This document shows, piece after piece, positions 43,725 through 51,131 of a stretch of 64,000 nucleotides of DNA. Position 1 is the stretch's first letter. Every line of letters begins with the position of its first letter. Below the pieces are notes generated by a model. The model worked only from the letters and a program-made list of their open reading frames with translations, was not told where the DNA came from and searched no databases. Both the position numbers and the translations under genes were made by a program. This DNA comes from Anaerolineae bacterium. Its GTDB lineage: Bacteria > Chloroflexota > Anaerolineae > Aggregatilineales > Phototrophicaceae. The stretch spans positions 16,651-80,650 of the forward strand of contig JADLAY010000065.1 in assembly GCA_020849765.1 (NCBI GenBank), read 5' to 3'.

Positions 43725-44180
43725 ATGAAGGCAAGCTTGAAGTGGTCGGCAATGATTGGCGCAGTCGTGATTGCGCTCATGGGCATGGCCGTAGGCATCG
43801 TTAGCGCGGACGACGAAGAGATCGTTCTGCCCTCGATTGATGATGGGCGCGTGAACAATTTCGACATCGCGGCCCCGGTCGCGGTTTTCTGCGAATTCAC
43901 CTATCCGTATGCGGATGATACCGATGCCGGTGTGCTCGACAGCATCCAGCTCTGGGGTCTGACCGGCGCCGATGATGGCCTGTTCCACGAAGTCGCCACC
44001 ATTTCCGCGGCGCAGATCGACGCCGCCAGCGCGAGCAGCACGCAGCCGGTGCTCCTGTCGAATACCTACGGCTACAGCGTCTACCTGGAGGCCGATGGCT
44101 CCTTCAGGCTGGTCGCCGCGCCGGATGCGGAAGGCAAGGTCTACGAGTTCTCGTGGGATCTGAGCGCGCCACGCTGCTAG
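43725..44180 (+). CDS. Small secreted protein, unknown
   Basis: 151 residues with a clear signal peptide (about 1-28, ending IVSADD) and a strong RBS AGGAGG six bases before the ATG. The mature part is acidic, with many Asp, and contains two cysteines (AVFCEFTYPY and the last residue, PRC), which could form a disulfide. I recognise no domain. A similar arrangement of one structural domain of beta strands with a conserved-looking DSIQLWGLTGADDG is visible. It has its own promoter with tandem TTTACAC repeats and is followed by a terminator, so it is a monocistronic, probably highly expressed gene of the regulator at 33716. Confidence 0.75.
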   Translation: MKASLKWSAMIGAVVIALMGMAVGIVSADDEEIVLPSIDDGRVNNFDIAAPVAVFCEFTYPYADDTDAGVLDSIQLWGLTGADDGLFHEVATISAAQIDAASASSTQPVLLSNTYGYSVYLEADGSFRLVAAPDAEGKVYEFSWDLSAPRC

Positions 44181-44217
44181 TTCGAACAACTACATAGCCC
44201 GCCGCCCCCGGCGGCCA

Positions 44218-44254
44218 AGCCCAGGTGTGGCCCTGCCCCCTGGGCTGTTTGTTT
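44218..44254 (+). terminator. Rho-independent terminator of the small secreted gene
   Basis: AGCCCAGG (44218-44225) pairs with CCTGGGCT (44239-44246), followed by GTTTGTTT. A second hairpin GCCGCC/GGCGGC lies just before it. Located 38 bp after the stop codon. Confidence 0.8.
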
Positions 44255-44279
44255 CCCGGCGCGGAAGCACCGAAGACCA

Positions 44280-44509
44280 GGTGCTGAGTGCCGAGTGCTG
44301 GGTACTGAGTTCTGATGGAGAAGCCAGCGCGAATTGATGTGGTTCACGCTTGTGCTCGCTGGGCGTTACCAAGTCCGGCTAACCGAATCAAGCGCACTGA
44401 AAACGCTTGAAGTCAACCCATTCAAGCGCCGATCGTGCTCCTCCCATCCGTTCGATCCATGAGCGCCCGCTACTGAGCACCGAGCACCGAGCACTGAGCT
44501 CTCAGTACT
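44280..44509. repeat. Inverted pair of GTGCTGAGTGCCGAG-type tandem repeats around a multi-hairpin fragment
   Basis: 44280-44316 holds GTGCTGAGTGCCGAGTGCTG, GGTACTGAG, an imperfect tandem of an 8-mer like GTGCTGAG. 44471-44509 holds the inverse, TACTGAGCACCGAGCACCGA, GCACTGAGC. Between them, 44374-44430 is a partial third copy of the multi-hairpin element. The 462-bp gap 44181-44642 contains these, the terminator and a promoter region; no gene. Confidence 0.7.
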
Positions 44510-44572
44510 CTCCCTCCCCTCCCTCCTGACACATGTACGCTCAAAACGGGAGAACCGTCACTAGCCGGGCCC

Positions 44573-44590
44573 CTGGTCACACCCTATAGT
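44573..44590 (+). promoter_or_regulatory. Half NarL-type site and -10 box before the sensor kinase
   Basis: CTGGTCA (44573-44579) is identical to the left arm of the palindromes at 49608 and 50056, and TATAGT (44585-44590) can act as a -10 box. Autoregulation of the two-component pair is possible. The second arm is missing. Confidence 0.4.
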
Positions 44591-44642
44591 TGAGTCAAGG
44601 GGAGTGGGTGTTTCATGCTGCCTGATTGCAGAGGTGCTTTTC

Positions 44643-46250
44643 TTGAAAACTCTAGAAGTGCCTCAGAGGGGCGATCAAGCGGAATCGATTTCCATCCGGC
44701 CGGATGATTTACTGGCGCTGATGTTCGACCGGATGCCGATGGGCATCCTCGTCCTGGATCGAGCGTTCCGTATTGTTCGCTATAACCCCACCTGGGCCAG
44801 TTACTTCAAACACTATAATCCAGCCGGTCTGCCCGCGCTGCGGGAAACAGTCGGCTATTTCGACGTGCTGCCGGATCACCGTCCAACCTTGCAGCCGATC
44901 TTCGAGCGCGTCCTCACCGGCGAGCCGGTACGCGACCCGGCGCTGCGCCTGCGCACAGGCGACCAGACCAGCTACTGGAACGTCGTCTATGCGCCGCTGC
45001 CGCAGGGCAACAAGATCGCGGGCATCCTCGGCGTTGGCACCGACGTCACCGATCAGGTGCTTATGCACGAGGCGCTGCAGCAGGCCGTCGATGAACTGCG
45101 CAAAGCCAACACCCTGGTCGAGCAGCGCGTCGAAGAGCGCACGCGCGAACTTTCGACCGTCCTGCGCGTGCAGCAGGCGCTCACCAGCAGTCTGAATGCG
45201 GACGAGGTGCTGCAGCTGATCGCCGACGAAGCGCGATCGCTGACCGACGCCCAGATTGCGACCGTGGCGATGCCGGATGGCGACGATCTGGTGATCGCCG
45301 TCATGTCGAGTGACGAGCCGGTCAACATCCAGATCGGCTTCCGCCTGCCGATCGACAAATCGATCTCCGGCACCGCCTTCATCACCGGCGAGCCGCAGCG
45401 TTCGTTCGACATCCAGAATGATTCGCGCATCTACCCCAAGGTCAAGCCGCTCGTCGACGTGGAGTGTATGCTCTGCGTGCCGCTCAAGGCCGGTAACCGC
45501 ATGCTCGGCGTGCTCTCGGTCGCGGGCAAAGTGCAGGGTCAACTGGGCCGCAACGACGAGATCTTCCTCAAGTCGATTGCTCCCGCGGCGGCCATGGCAC
45601 TCGAAAACGCGCGCCTCTACGAGCGCGCCGGTGACACCGCCGTCGCCGCCGAGCGCGGACGGCTGGCGCGCGACCTGCACGATTCGGTCACGCAGACGCT
45701 CTTCTCCGCCAGCCTGACCGCCGAGGTCCTGCCGCGGCTGTGGCAGCGCAACCCGGAGGAAGGCGCCAAGCGGCTGGAAAAGATGCGCGAACTGACGCGC
45801 GGCGCTCTGGCCGAAATGCGCACGCTGCTGCTCGAACTGCGCCCATCCGCGCTGACCGAAACCTCGCTCAGCGATCTGCTGCACCAGCTTGCGCGCGGCA
45901 TCAGCAGCCGCACCGAAATCCCGATTGACATTCAGATCGAGGGCGAACGCGACCTCCCGCCGGAGGTGCAGATCGCGCTCTATCGTATCGCCCAGGAAGC
46001 GCTCAACAACGTCGCCAAGCATTCTGGCGCGGCGCGAGCGCAGGTCGATCTCGCGTTCTCGGATGGCACGGTCGCCCTGCTCGTCAGTGATGACGGCCAG
46101 GGCTTCGACCCGTGGGCCAAGGCGAGCAATCACCTCGGCCTGCGCATCATGAGCGAGCGGGCCGCCGACATCGGCGCAGAACTGAAGATCGACACCACGC
46201 TGGGCCATGGAACGAAAATATCCGCCGTCTGGACTGCGGAGGAATCCTGA
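44643..46250 (+). CDS. Sensor histidine kinase of NarL/Lia type (PAS-GAF-HisKA_3)
   Basis: About 535 residues from TTG 44643, chosen because AGAGGTG lies seven bases upstream; a GTG at 44604 is possible. There is no membrane helix, so it is a soluble sensor. A PAS-like domain (about 22-140, MGILVLDRAFRIVRYNPTW) is followed by a coiled coil (about 145-180), a GAF domain (about 190-335) and HisKA_3 with His346 in LARDLHDSVTQTLFS. The HATPase domain has YRIAQEALNNVAKHSGA and GLGLRIM-like HLGLRIMSERA. These kinases pair with LuxR-type regulators; the regulator gene starts four bases after this stop. The GAF-bound signal is unknown. Confidence 0.93.
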   Translation: MKTLEVPQRGDQAESISIRPDDLLALMFDRMPMGILVLDRAFRIVRYNPTWASYFKHYNPAGLPALRETVGYFDVLPDHRPTLQPIFERVLTGEPVRDPALRLRTGDQTSYWNVVYAPLPQGNKIAGILGVGTDVTDQVLMHEALQQAVDELRKANTLVEQRVEERTRELSTVLRVQQALTSSLNADEVLQLIADEARSLTDAQIATVAMPDGDDLVIAVMSSDEPVNIQIGFRLPIDKSISGTAFITGEPQRSFDIQNDSRIYPKVKPLVDVECMLCVPLKAGNRMLGVLSVAGKVQGQLGRNDEIFLKSIAPAAAMALENARLYERAGDTAVAAERGRLARDLHDSVTQTLFSASLTAEVLPRLWQRNPEEGAKRLEKMRELTRGALAEMRTLLLELRPSALTETSLSDLLHQLARGISSRTEIPIDIQIEGERDLPPEVQIALYRIAQEALNNVAKHSGAARAQVDLAFSDGTVALLVSDDGQGFDPWAKASNHLGLRIMSERAADIGAELKIDTTLGHGTKISAVWTAEES

Positions 46251-46254
46251 TCCT

Positions 46255-46893
46255 ATGAACACCAACCCAATCCGCGTCGTCATCGTCGACGATCACGCCG
46301 TCGTGCGCAGCGGTCTGCGCGATTTCATCCTCGTCCATGACGATCTCGAACTCGTCGGCGAAGCCTCCGGCGGGCGCAGCGCCGTCGATGTCTGCGCGCA
46401 GGTCAGCCCGGACGTCGTGCTGATGGACATGGTCATGCCGGATATGGACGGCGCGACTGCGACGGAGAACATCCGCCGCCAGAACGCCGACATCCAGGTC
46501 ATCGCCCTGACCAGCTTTCGCGAAGAAGACCTGATCAGCGCCGCGCTCAAGGCCGGGGCCATCGGCTACCTGCTCAAGAACGTGACTGCCGACGAACTGG
46601 CGGACGCCATCCGCAGCGCCGTCGCCGGGAAGCCGACGCTGGCCCCGGAAGCGACGATGGCGCTCATGCACGCCGCGACTCAGCCGCCGCAGGTCGGCCA
46701 CGATCTGACCGAGCGCGAGATCGACGTGCTCCAGCTGATGGTCGAAGGGCTGAACAATCAGGAGATCGCCGAGCGGCTGGTCGTCGGCCTGTCGACGGTC
46801 AAATATCACGTCAGCAACATCATCTCCAAACTCGAGGCGCACAACCGCACCGAAGCCACCTCGATCGCCCTGCAGCAGGGTTTGGTGAAATAG
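46255..46893 (+). CDS. NarL/FixJ (LuxR-type) response regulator
   Basis: 212 residues from ATG 46255, with GGAGG 11 bases upstream inside the end of the kinase gene. The receiver has Asp12-Asp13, phospho-acceptor Asp58 (VVLMDMVMPDMDG) and YLLKNV with the conserved Lys. The C-terminal LuxR helix-turn-helix (about 148-205) is LTEREIDVLQLMVEGLNNQEIAERLVVGLSTVKYHVSNI (key EIA..L..S..TVK.H). Members such as LiaR/VraR respond to envelope stress. NarL-class proteins bind 7-2-7 inverted repeats; perfect CTGGTCA-N2-TGACCAG sites lie at 49608 and 50056, and a weaker one at 47182. Confidence 0.95.
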   Translation: MNTNPIRVVIVDDHAVVRSGLRDFILVHDDLELVGEASGGRSAVDVCAQVSPDVVLMDMVMPDMDGATATENIRRQNADIQVIALTSFREEDLISAALKAGAIGYLLKNVTADELADAIRSAVAGKPTLAPEATMALMHAATQPPQVGHDLTEREIDVLQLMVEGLNNQEIAERLVVGLSTVKYHVSNIISKLEAHNRTEATSIALQQGLVK

Positions 46894-46911
46894 GCGGGCG
46901 CGTCGACAATT

Positions 46912-47132
46912 CGTAGGGGCGACCCGGTGGGTCGCCCACGTCCGCAGCACTCACTAAGTGCCGTTGCACCCTCATCCCCCGGCCCCTTCTCCCCTTAACC
47001 GTAAGGTCACCGAAGGTTGGGCGAAGGGGAGAAAACGCTCTCGAAAGTCCCTCTCCATAAGGGAGAGGGATTTAGGGTGAGGGCAAATAGCACAACAAAG
47101 TCGCCCTGGGCAAGCCACCGGCTTGCCCCTAC
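46912..47132. repeat. Two GTAGGG-type palindromes around a CCCTCACCC-type hairpin
   Basis: GTAGGGGCGACCCGGTGGGT, then CGCCC (46912-46940), and GGGCAAGCCACCGGCTTGCC, then CCTAC (47107-47132) flank a composite hairpin repeat at 46968-47084 (CACCCTCATCCCCCGGCC to GGGTGAGGGC, the inverse orientation of 8963-9083). Together with the operator at 47182 these fill the 415-bp gap 46894-47308. Confidence 0.8.
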
Positions 47133-47181
47133 ATCGGCCTTTGTCATTTCTTGAAATAACCCGTCCCGCCTGACGATTCTC

Positions 47182-47197
47182 CCCGTCATCTGACCAG
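47182..47197. promoter_or_regulatory. NarL-type inverted repeat, imperfect copy
   Basis: CCCGTCA-TC-TGACCAG: right arm identical to the perfect sites, left arm with two changes. It lies about 112 bp upstream of the DUF6544 gene. A run AAAACCCGCCG just downstream (47200-47210) recurs near the site at 49608. Confidence 0.5.
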
Positions 47198-47308
47198 GTC
47201 AAAACCCGCCGAACGCCCGCGCGTAAACTCCTCTTGTGCCCGTCGTTGCGAACACCCTTTTCCGCTTCAATAAGAGACAAGAGGAACCTGCGTGCGGAGA
47301 ACCCCACC

Positions 47309-48031
47309 ATGACGCAAACACGGCTGGTCACTGACGATATGCTTGCGCGGCTGCCCGCGCCGGTGCAGCGCTACCTGCACTATGCCGGCGTCGTCGGCAA
47401 GCCGTGGATCGAGACCGTCCGCCTCACCTACGAGGGGCGATTCCGCACCGCCCCGGACAAACCGTGGATGCCGATAACCGCGACGCAGTTCTACACCACC
47501 ACTCCGCCCAGGTTCCTCTGGAAAGCACGTTTCAAGATGGCCGGGCTGCCGCTCATGAACGCCAGCGACACCTTCAAGGATGGTCACGGCCACATGCACG
47601 GCAAGCTGATCGGCCTGTTCACGGTCGTCGATGGCCGCGGCGACGAGGTTGACCAGGGCACGATGGTGCGCTACCTGCAAGAGATGACCTGGTTCCCCGC
47701 CGCCTACCTGAGCGACTACATCACCTGGTCGGGCGTCGACGATCACTGTGCCGACGTCACCCTCAGCGCCTATGGCAAGCAGGTGGCCGCCCACGTCTAT
47801 TTCGACGATGCCGGGCGCATGCTCAGCTTCGTCGCGCGCCGTTACGGCGAGTTCAACGGCACCTTCGTCGTCAAGCCGTGGTCGACGCCGACGACGCAGT
47901 ACGGCCAGTTCGACGGCGTGCGCGTGCCCGTCGCCGGGCAGGGCGTCTGGCAGCTCGAAGATGGCGACTTCGCCTACATCGACGTGCGCCTCAACAGCCT
48001 TGCCTACAACGTGCCCATCCCGACCTTCTAG
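47309..48031 (+). CDS. DUF6544/DUF6920-family protein
   Basis: 240 residues from ATG 47309. The opening MLARLPAPVQRYLHYAGVVGKPWIETVRLTYEGRFR (key LP.PVQRYL.YAGVVGKP) and PWMPITATQFYTTTPPRFLWKARF are the hallmark of the family annotated DUF6544 or DUF6920 in many bacteria. The fold looks like an alpha-beta lipid- or ligand-binding barrel with a C-terminal beta part. No enzymatic motif or membrane helix is seen. Function is unknown. A weak NarL-type operator lies upstream, and a flavodoxin-like gene follows after 49 bp. Confidence 0.85.
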   Translation: MTQTRLVTDDMLARLPAPVQRYLHYAGVVGKPWIETVRLTYEGRFRTAPDKPWMPITATQFYTTTPPRFLWKARFKMAGLPLMNASDTFKDGHGHMHGKLIGLFTVVDGRGDEVDQGTMVRYLQEMTWFPAAYLSDYITWSGVDDHCADVTLSAYGKQVAAHVYFDDAGRMLSFVARRYGEFNGTFVVKPWSTPTTQYGQFDGVRVPVAGQGVWQLEDGDFAYIDVRLNSLAYNVPIPTF

Positions 48032-48080
48032 GCCAAATCCAACGCATCACGCACTACTCATCACTCAAAGAGGACACCTC

Positions 48081-48596
48081 ATGGAAAACAAAGTCCTGGT
48101 CGCTTACGCCAGCAAATACGGTGCTACCGCCGAAATCGCCGAGCACATCGGGCGCACGCTGCGCGCCTCCGGTGTCACGGCGGAGGTCAAGCCCGCCGAA
48201 CAGGTCGACGACGTCAGCGCTTACGCGGCGGTCGTGCTCGGCAGCGCGGTCTATGCCGGGCAGTGGCGCAAAGAAGCCTCGGCCTTCCTCGAAACCAACG
48301 AGCGCGCGCTGGCCGAGCGCCCGGTCTGGCTCTTCTCCAGCGGGCCGACCGGCGACGGCAACCCCAGCGAGATCATGCACGGCTGGCGCTTCCCGGAGGC
48401 GCAGCAGCCGGTCGCCGACCGCATCCAACCGCGCGACGTCGTCTTCTTCCACGGCGCCATCGACATGAAGAAGCTCAGCTTCCCGGAAAAACTGCTCGTC
48501 CGCGGCATCAAGGCGCCCGTCGGTGACTTCCGCAACTGGGACTCGATTTCGGCCTGGGCGAACGCCATGGCGACTGCCCTGCGCGCTTCGTCGTGA
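48081..48596 (+). CDS. Flavodoxin-domain protein, HemG-like
   Basis: 171 residues. The FMN phosphate loop is VAYASKYGATAEIAEHIGRTL; VVLGSAVYAGQWRKEASAFLETN and VWLFSSGPTGDG match the flavodoxin_5 / menaquinone-dependent protoporphyrinogen IX dehydrogenase (HemG) family, as does the C-terminal FFHGAIDMKKLSFPEKLLVRGIKAP. It would transfer electrons from NADPH or quinone using FMN. Most members outside enterobacteria have no proven heme role. RBS AGAGG lies 7-8 bases before the ATG. It follows DUF6544 within 50 bp, so both are probably one operon. Confidence 0.9.
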   Translation: MENKVLVAYASKYGATAEIAEHIGRTLRASGVTAEVKPAEQVDDVSAYAAVVLGSAVYAGQWRKEASAFLETNERALAERPVWLFSSGPTGDGNPSEIMHGWRFPEAQQPVADRIQPRDVVFFHGAIDMKKLSFPEKLLVRGIKAPVGDFRNWDSISAWANAMATALRASS

Positions 48597-48742
48597 TCGC
48601 ACTTGGCTCCGTCTCGCAACCGTAACGTCGAATCCAACCGTCAACGAGCCGGATGGTTTGACCTTCTATCCGCTTTGCAATGTTGTGTATGCACTAACCC
48701 CAGGGCCAAATCAACCTTGCCCTGAGAAAGCCTGTAGAACCC

Positions 48743-49417
48743 ATGTTTCGTAAGATCACGCTCCTGATCCTGCTGGCGGCGCTCGGCCTGATGGCGGGCT
48801 GCCAGACCTTCTTCCAGACGACGCCCAACACCGTGCGTGGTTCCGGCCACGTCGTGACCGAGACGCGCGACGTCAGCGGCTTCAGCCAGGTGCAGATCAA
48901 CCTGGGCGCCAGCCTGCAACTGACGCACGGCGACAGCGAAGCGCTGACCGTCGAAGCCGACGACAACCTGATGGACATCATCATCACCGAGGTGCGCGGC
49001 GGCACGCTGATCGTGCGCACGCCGGATAACACCAGCGTCGCGCCGTCGCAGACCATCCGCCTCGCGCTGACCTACACGCAGCTTCAGGGCATCACGGTGC
49101 TCGGCGCCTGCGACGTGACCGGCGAAGATCTCGACCTCGATACGCTGTCGATCCGCTTCGCCGGTGCCGGCTCGACTCGGCTCTCCGGCAGGGCAGACCA
49201 TCAGGAGATCTCGATCAGCGGCAACGCGACGCTCAACAACTTCGACCTCGCCAGCCGCAGCGTCAACGTCGAAATCCTCGGCGCCGGGACGGTCGAGGTC
49301 AACGCGGCGGAGACGCTCGACGTGCGCGTCTCTGGCCTGGGCAACGTCCGCTACACCGGCGACCCAACCGTCACGCGTGATGTGACCGGCAGCGCCACCA
49401 TTACCCAGCAGAACTAA
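48743..49417 (+). CDS. DUF2807 (GIN) lipoprotein
   Basis: 224 residues. The signal ends in the lipobox LMAGC (lipid-attached Cys20). Repeated right-handed beta-strand blocks follow: GSGHVVTETRDVSGFSQVQI, GASLQLTHGDSEALTVEADDNLM, YTQLQGITVLGACDVTGEDL and SGLGNVRYTGDP, which is the head-GIN (DUF2807) domain. Proteins of this class usually occur with PspC- or Lia-type stress systems at the membrane. The gene lies downstream of the Lia-type kinase-regulator pair, consistent with a shared role. No NarL-type site was seen immediately upstream. Confidence 0.9.
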   Translation: MFRKITLLILLAALGLMAGCQTFFQTTPNTVRGSGHVVTETRDVSGFSQVQINLGASLQLTHGDSEALTVEADDNLMDIIITEVRGGTLIVRTPDNTSVAPSQTIRLALTYTQLQGITVLGACDVTGEDLDLDTLSIRFAGAGSTRLSGRADHQEISISGNATLNNFDLASRSVNVEILGAGTVEVNAAETLDVRVSGLGNVRYTGDPTVTRDVTGSATITQQN

Positions 49418-49453
49418 TCGAGCGCTGGTATTCAGTTTCGCCGCTGCCCAGCA

Positions 49454-49556
49454 TCAACTCCCTGTAGTCGCAGGGTCATCGAAGGTTCGGCCAAGGCGAG
49501 AACAACCCGCTCTCAAAGTCCCTCTCCATCAGGGAGAGGGATTTAGGGTGAGGGCA
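49454..49556. repeat. CCCTCACCC-type composite hairpin repeat (partial)
   Basis: Begins GCATCAACTCCCTGTAGTCG and ends AGGGATTTAGGGTGAGGGC, matching the ends of 46968-47084 in the same orientation. The gap 49418-49849 holds this repeat, a NarL-type site, and a terminator. Confidence 0.75.
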
Positions 49557-49607
49557 AAATAGGTTCATAACGATCAATGACCACGCCTCCAATCAATCCC
49601 CGGCCCC

Positions 49608-49623
49608 CTGGTCACTTGACCAG
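49608..49623. promoter_or_regulatory. NarL-type inverted repeat, perfect copy
   Basis: CTGGTCA-CT-TGACCAG, a perfect 7-2-7 palindrome, followed by a second inverted repeat CCTCGTC-T-GACGAGG (49634-49648). It lies between the DUF2807 gene and the small membrane protein at 49850. Confidence 0.65.
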
Positions 49624-49649
49624 GCCGCCCCTCCTCGTCTGACGAGGCG

Positions 49650-49696
49650 AAAACCCGCCGTCCGCTTGTTCCGGTGCGGCGGGTTTTCCGTTTCAA
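49650..49696 (+). terminator. Probable rho-independent terminator
   Basis: AAAACCCGCCG (49650-49660) pairs with CGGCGGGTTTT (49677-49687), followed by CCGTTTC. The A- and T-rich ends make it potentially bidirectional. It separates the DUF2807 gene from the next gene. Confidence 0.7.
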
Positions 49697-49849
49697 TGGT
49701 TCATGGTGACCCTGCGCAAGGGCACCAGGGGCTACCTGGGATGGGGGACACGCTGCGCCGTCGGAGGATGCAAGTCTACCGGCGCAGCGAGACCTGACCG
49801 ACGCATCGAGCGTCATCCTGAGTTGCCCAGAGGGAAAGGATGAGCCGTT

Positions 49850-50038
49850 ATGAAAATGCCAAAAAGCAGCGTGACTCTTTTGTGGGAACCGTTGGTGATT
49901 CTGATCGTGGGCGTGCTGGTCGTGCTGATCAACCCGCGCCAGCCCGTGCTCGACGCCGTCACCAACGTGGTCGGCGGACTGCTTCTTCTGGCATCGTTCT
50001 CACTCCTCGTGATCGATACCCGCCAGGATCTCACCTGA
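49850..50038 (+). CDS. Small two-helix membrane protein
   Basis: 62 residues: MKMPKSSVTLLWEPLVILIVGVLVVLI, a proline break NPRQP, then VVGGLLLLASFSLLVIDTRQDLT. Two hydrophobic segments (about 9-27 and 40-56) give a hairpin topology. RBS AAAGGATGAG lies about six bases before the ATG. Small hairpin membrane proteins are often produced by Lia/Psp-type stress systems, and a perfect NarL-type palindrome lies upstream. The family is not recognised. Another perfect palindrome (50056-50071) follows only 18 bp after its stop. Confidence 0.7.
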   Translation: MKMPKSSVTLLWEPLVILIVGVLVVLINPRQPVLDAVTNVVGGLLLLASFSLLVIDTRQDLT

Positions 50039-50055
50039 GTCGTCACTTCGTCTGC

Positions 50056-50071
50056 CTGGTCATCTGACCAG
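50056..50071. promoter_or_regulatory. NarL-type inverted repeat, perfect copy upstream of receiver gene
   Basis: CTGGTCA-TC-TGACCAG, perfect 7-2-7. It lies 86-101 bp before the GTG start of the receiver gene at 50157. Confidence 0.65.
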
Positions 50072-50103
50072 TCCCAGTTTGGCCAGAAGCCGACCGCAAG
50101 ACT

Positions 50104-50128
50104 CCCCGGTAGCCTGTCGCTGCCGGGG
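50104..50128 (+). other. Leader hairpin before the receiver gene
   Basis: CCCCGGTAGC (50104-50113) pairs with GCTGCCGGGG (50119-50128), 10 bp with one G-T pair and a five-base loop CTGTC. It stands 28 bp before the start codon, is followed by an A-run rather than T, and so is not a terminator. It may influence mRNA stability or translation. Confidence 0.45.
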
Positions 50129-50156
50129 GGCAAAAAGACTTCAATAGAGAGGTGAA

Positions 50157-50561
50157 GTGAAAGCGGTCGCCATGCTCTCTCCAGATAACAATGTTCCGGT
50201 ATTAATCGTCGATGACAATGCCGAGGTCCGGCAGGCCCTCCGGCTCCTGTGCGAACAAGAACTTGAGATGGGCGAGGTCAGCGAATCGGACAGCCTCGCC
50301 AGCCTGCTGGAGCATCTGGAAACACTCGAACGTGGCGTCATCTTGTTTGATTGGGAGTTAGCGCAAGACACTGCTGAGGCCGCCTCGTTGTTCCATCGTC
50401 TTCACCGGGTCGTCCGCAGTTTCATCGTCGTGCTCGGTTCGCAGCCGGACACACGCGCGGAGGCTATCGTTGCGGGCGCAGATGCTTTCGTCTACAAGGG
50501 CGATGCGCCAGACCGTTTACTTAACCTTCTTCAGGCTTATATGAACACGAGGCGTCTATGA
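50157..50561 (+). CDS. Receiver-only response regulator
   Basis: 134 residues from GTG 50157 (AGAGAGG four bases upstream; ATG 50172 is an alternative). A CheY-like domain with Asp19-Asp20, phospho-acceptor Asp65 (VILFDWEL), Ser95 in place of the usual Thr/Ser switch (VVLGSQPD) and Lys114 (FVYKGD). There is no output domain. Single receivers work by binding partner proteins or passing phosphate along. The stop overlaps the start of the next gene by four bases, which couples it to a bactofilin-like membrane protein. Control by the NarL-type regulator is suggested by the palindrome at 50056. Confidence 0.85.
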   Translation: MKAVAMLSPDNNVPVLIVDDNAEVRQALRLLCEQELEMGEVSESDSLASLLEHLETLERGVILFDWELAQDTAEAASLFHRLHRVVRSFIVVLGSQPDTRAEAIVAGADAFVYKGDAPDRLLNLLQAYMNTRRL

Positions 50562-51106
50562 GACATTTGCGCTGGCTCTGCTTCGGTCTCCCCTTCATGA
50601 TGATGGCCTTCCTCGGTCGCGCTGGCGGCTTCTGGCTCATCACCGACGATCAGCACACGCTGGCGTCGCGCATGACCTTCGACAGCACCACCGTTGTCGT
50701 CGGCGGAGAACTGACGCTCGAGCAAGACAGCACACTCAACGGCGACCTGCTCATGCTTGGTGGCGACGTGCGCGTGGCCGGGACGATCACCCACAACCTG
50801 ATCGTGCTCGGCGGCAGCGTCCAGCTTGAAGACCGCGCCTGCGTCGGCGGCGACCTGCGCATTGCCGGGGGCACGCTGCGCGAGCCGGTCGGCGCCAGCG
50901 GTGAGCGCATCATCGCCGGTCTGGGACGCGCGCTGCTGCCGCCGCTGCCCTTCCACACGGCCGCGCCATTGCTCGACCTGCTCCTCAGCTTCTGCCAGGT
51001 CGCGCTGATCGTCGCGTTCGCCATCGGCCTGCTCAGCCGCTGCATCTGCCGCGCCCTCGACAACCGGAACGAGCGCCGCCAGGAGCCACTGTACGAGTCT
51101 ATTTAA
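50558..51106 (+). CDS. Polymer-forming (bactofilin-like) beta-helix membrane protein
   Basis: 182 residues. A hydrophobic start (about 5-28) may be a signal anchor. A run of hydrophobic-strand repeats follows (about 40-110): TVVVGGELTLEQDSTLNGDLLMLGGDVRVAGTI, then NLIVLGGSVQLEDRACVGGDLRIAGGTL (key repeat G.L...G.V...G). This is the pattern of polymer-forming cytoskeletal (bactofilin) domains. A transmembrane helix (about 138-158) and a basic tail (LDNRNERRQEPLYESI) end the protein. Bactofilin-like proteins polymerise next to the membrane. Translation is coupled to the receiver gene, so phosphorylation may influence the polymer; that is inference. Confidence 0.75.
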   Translation: MRHLRWLCFGLPFMMMAFLGRAGGFWLITDDQHTLASRMTFDSTTVVVGGELTLEQDSTLNGDLLMLGGDVRVAGTITHNLIVLGGSVQLEDRACVGGDLRIAGGTLREPVGASGERIIAGLGRALLPPLPFHTAAPLLDLLLSFCQVALIVAFAIGLLSRCICRALDNRNERRQEPLYESI

Positions 51107-51131
51107 GATAGCATTCATATAAGGAACCATA

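Noticed and set aside
50104..50128. Hairpin before the receiver gene as a terminator
   Set aside because: It is followed by an A-run on the plus strand and lies in a leader, not after a gene.
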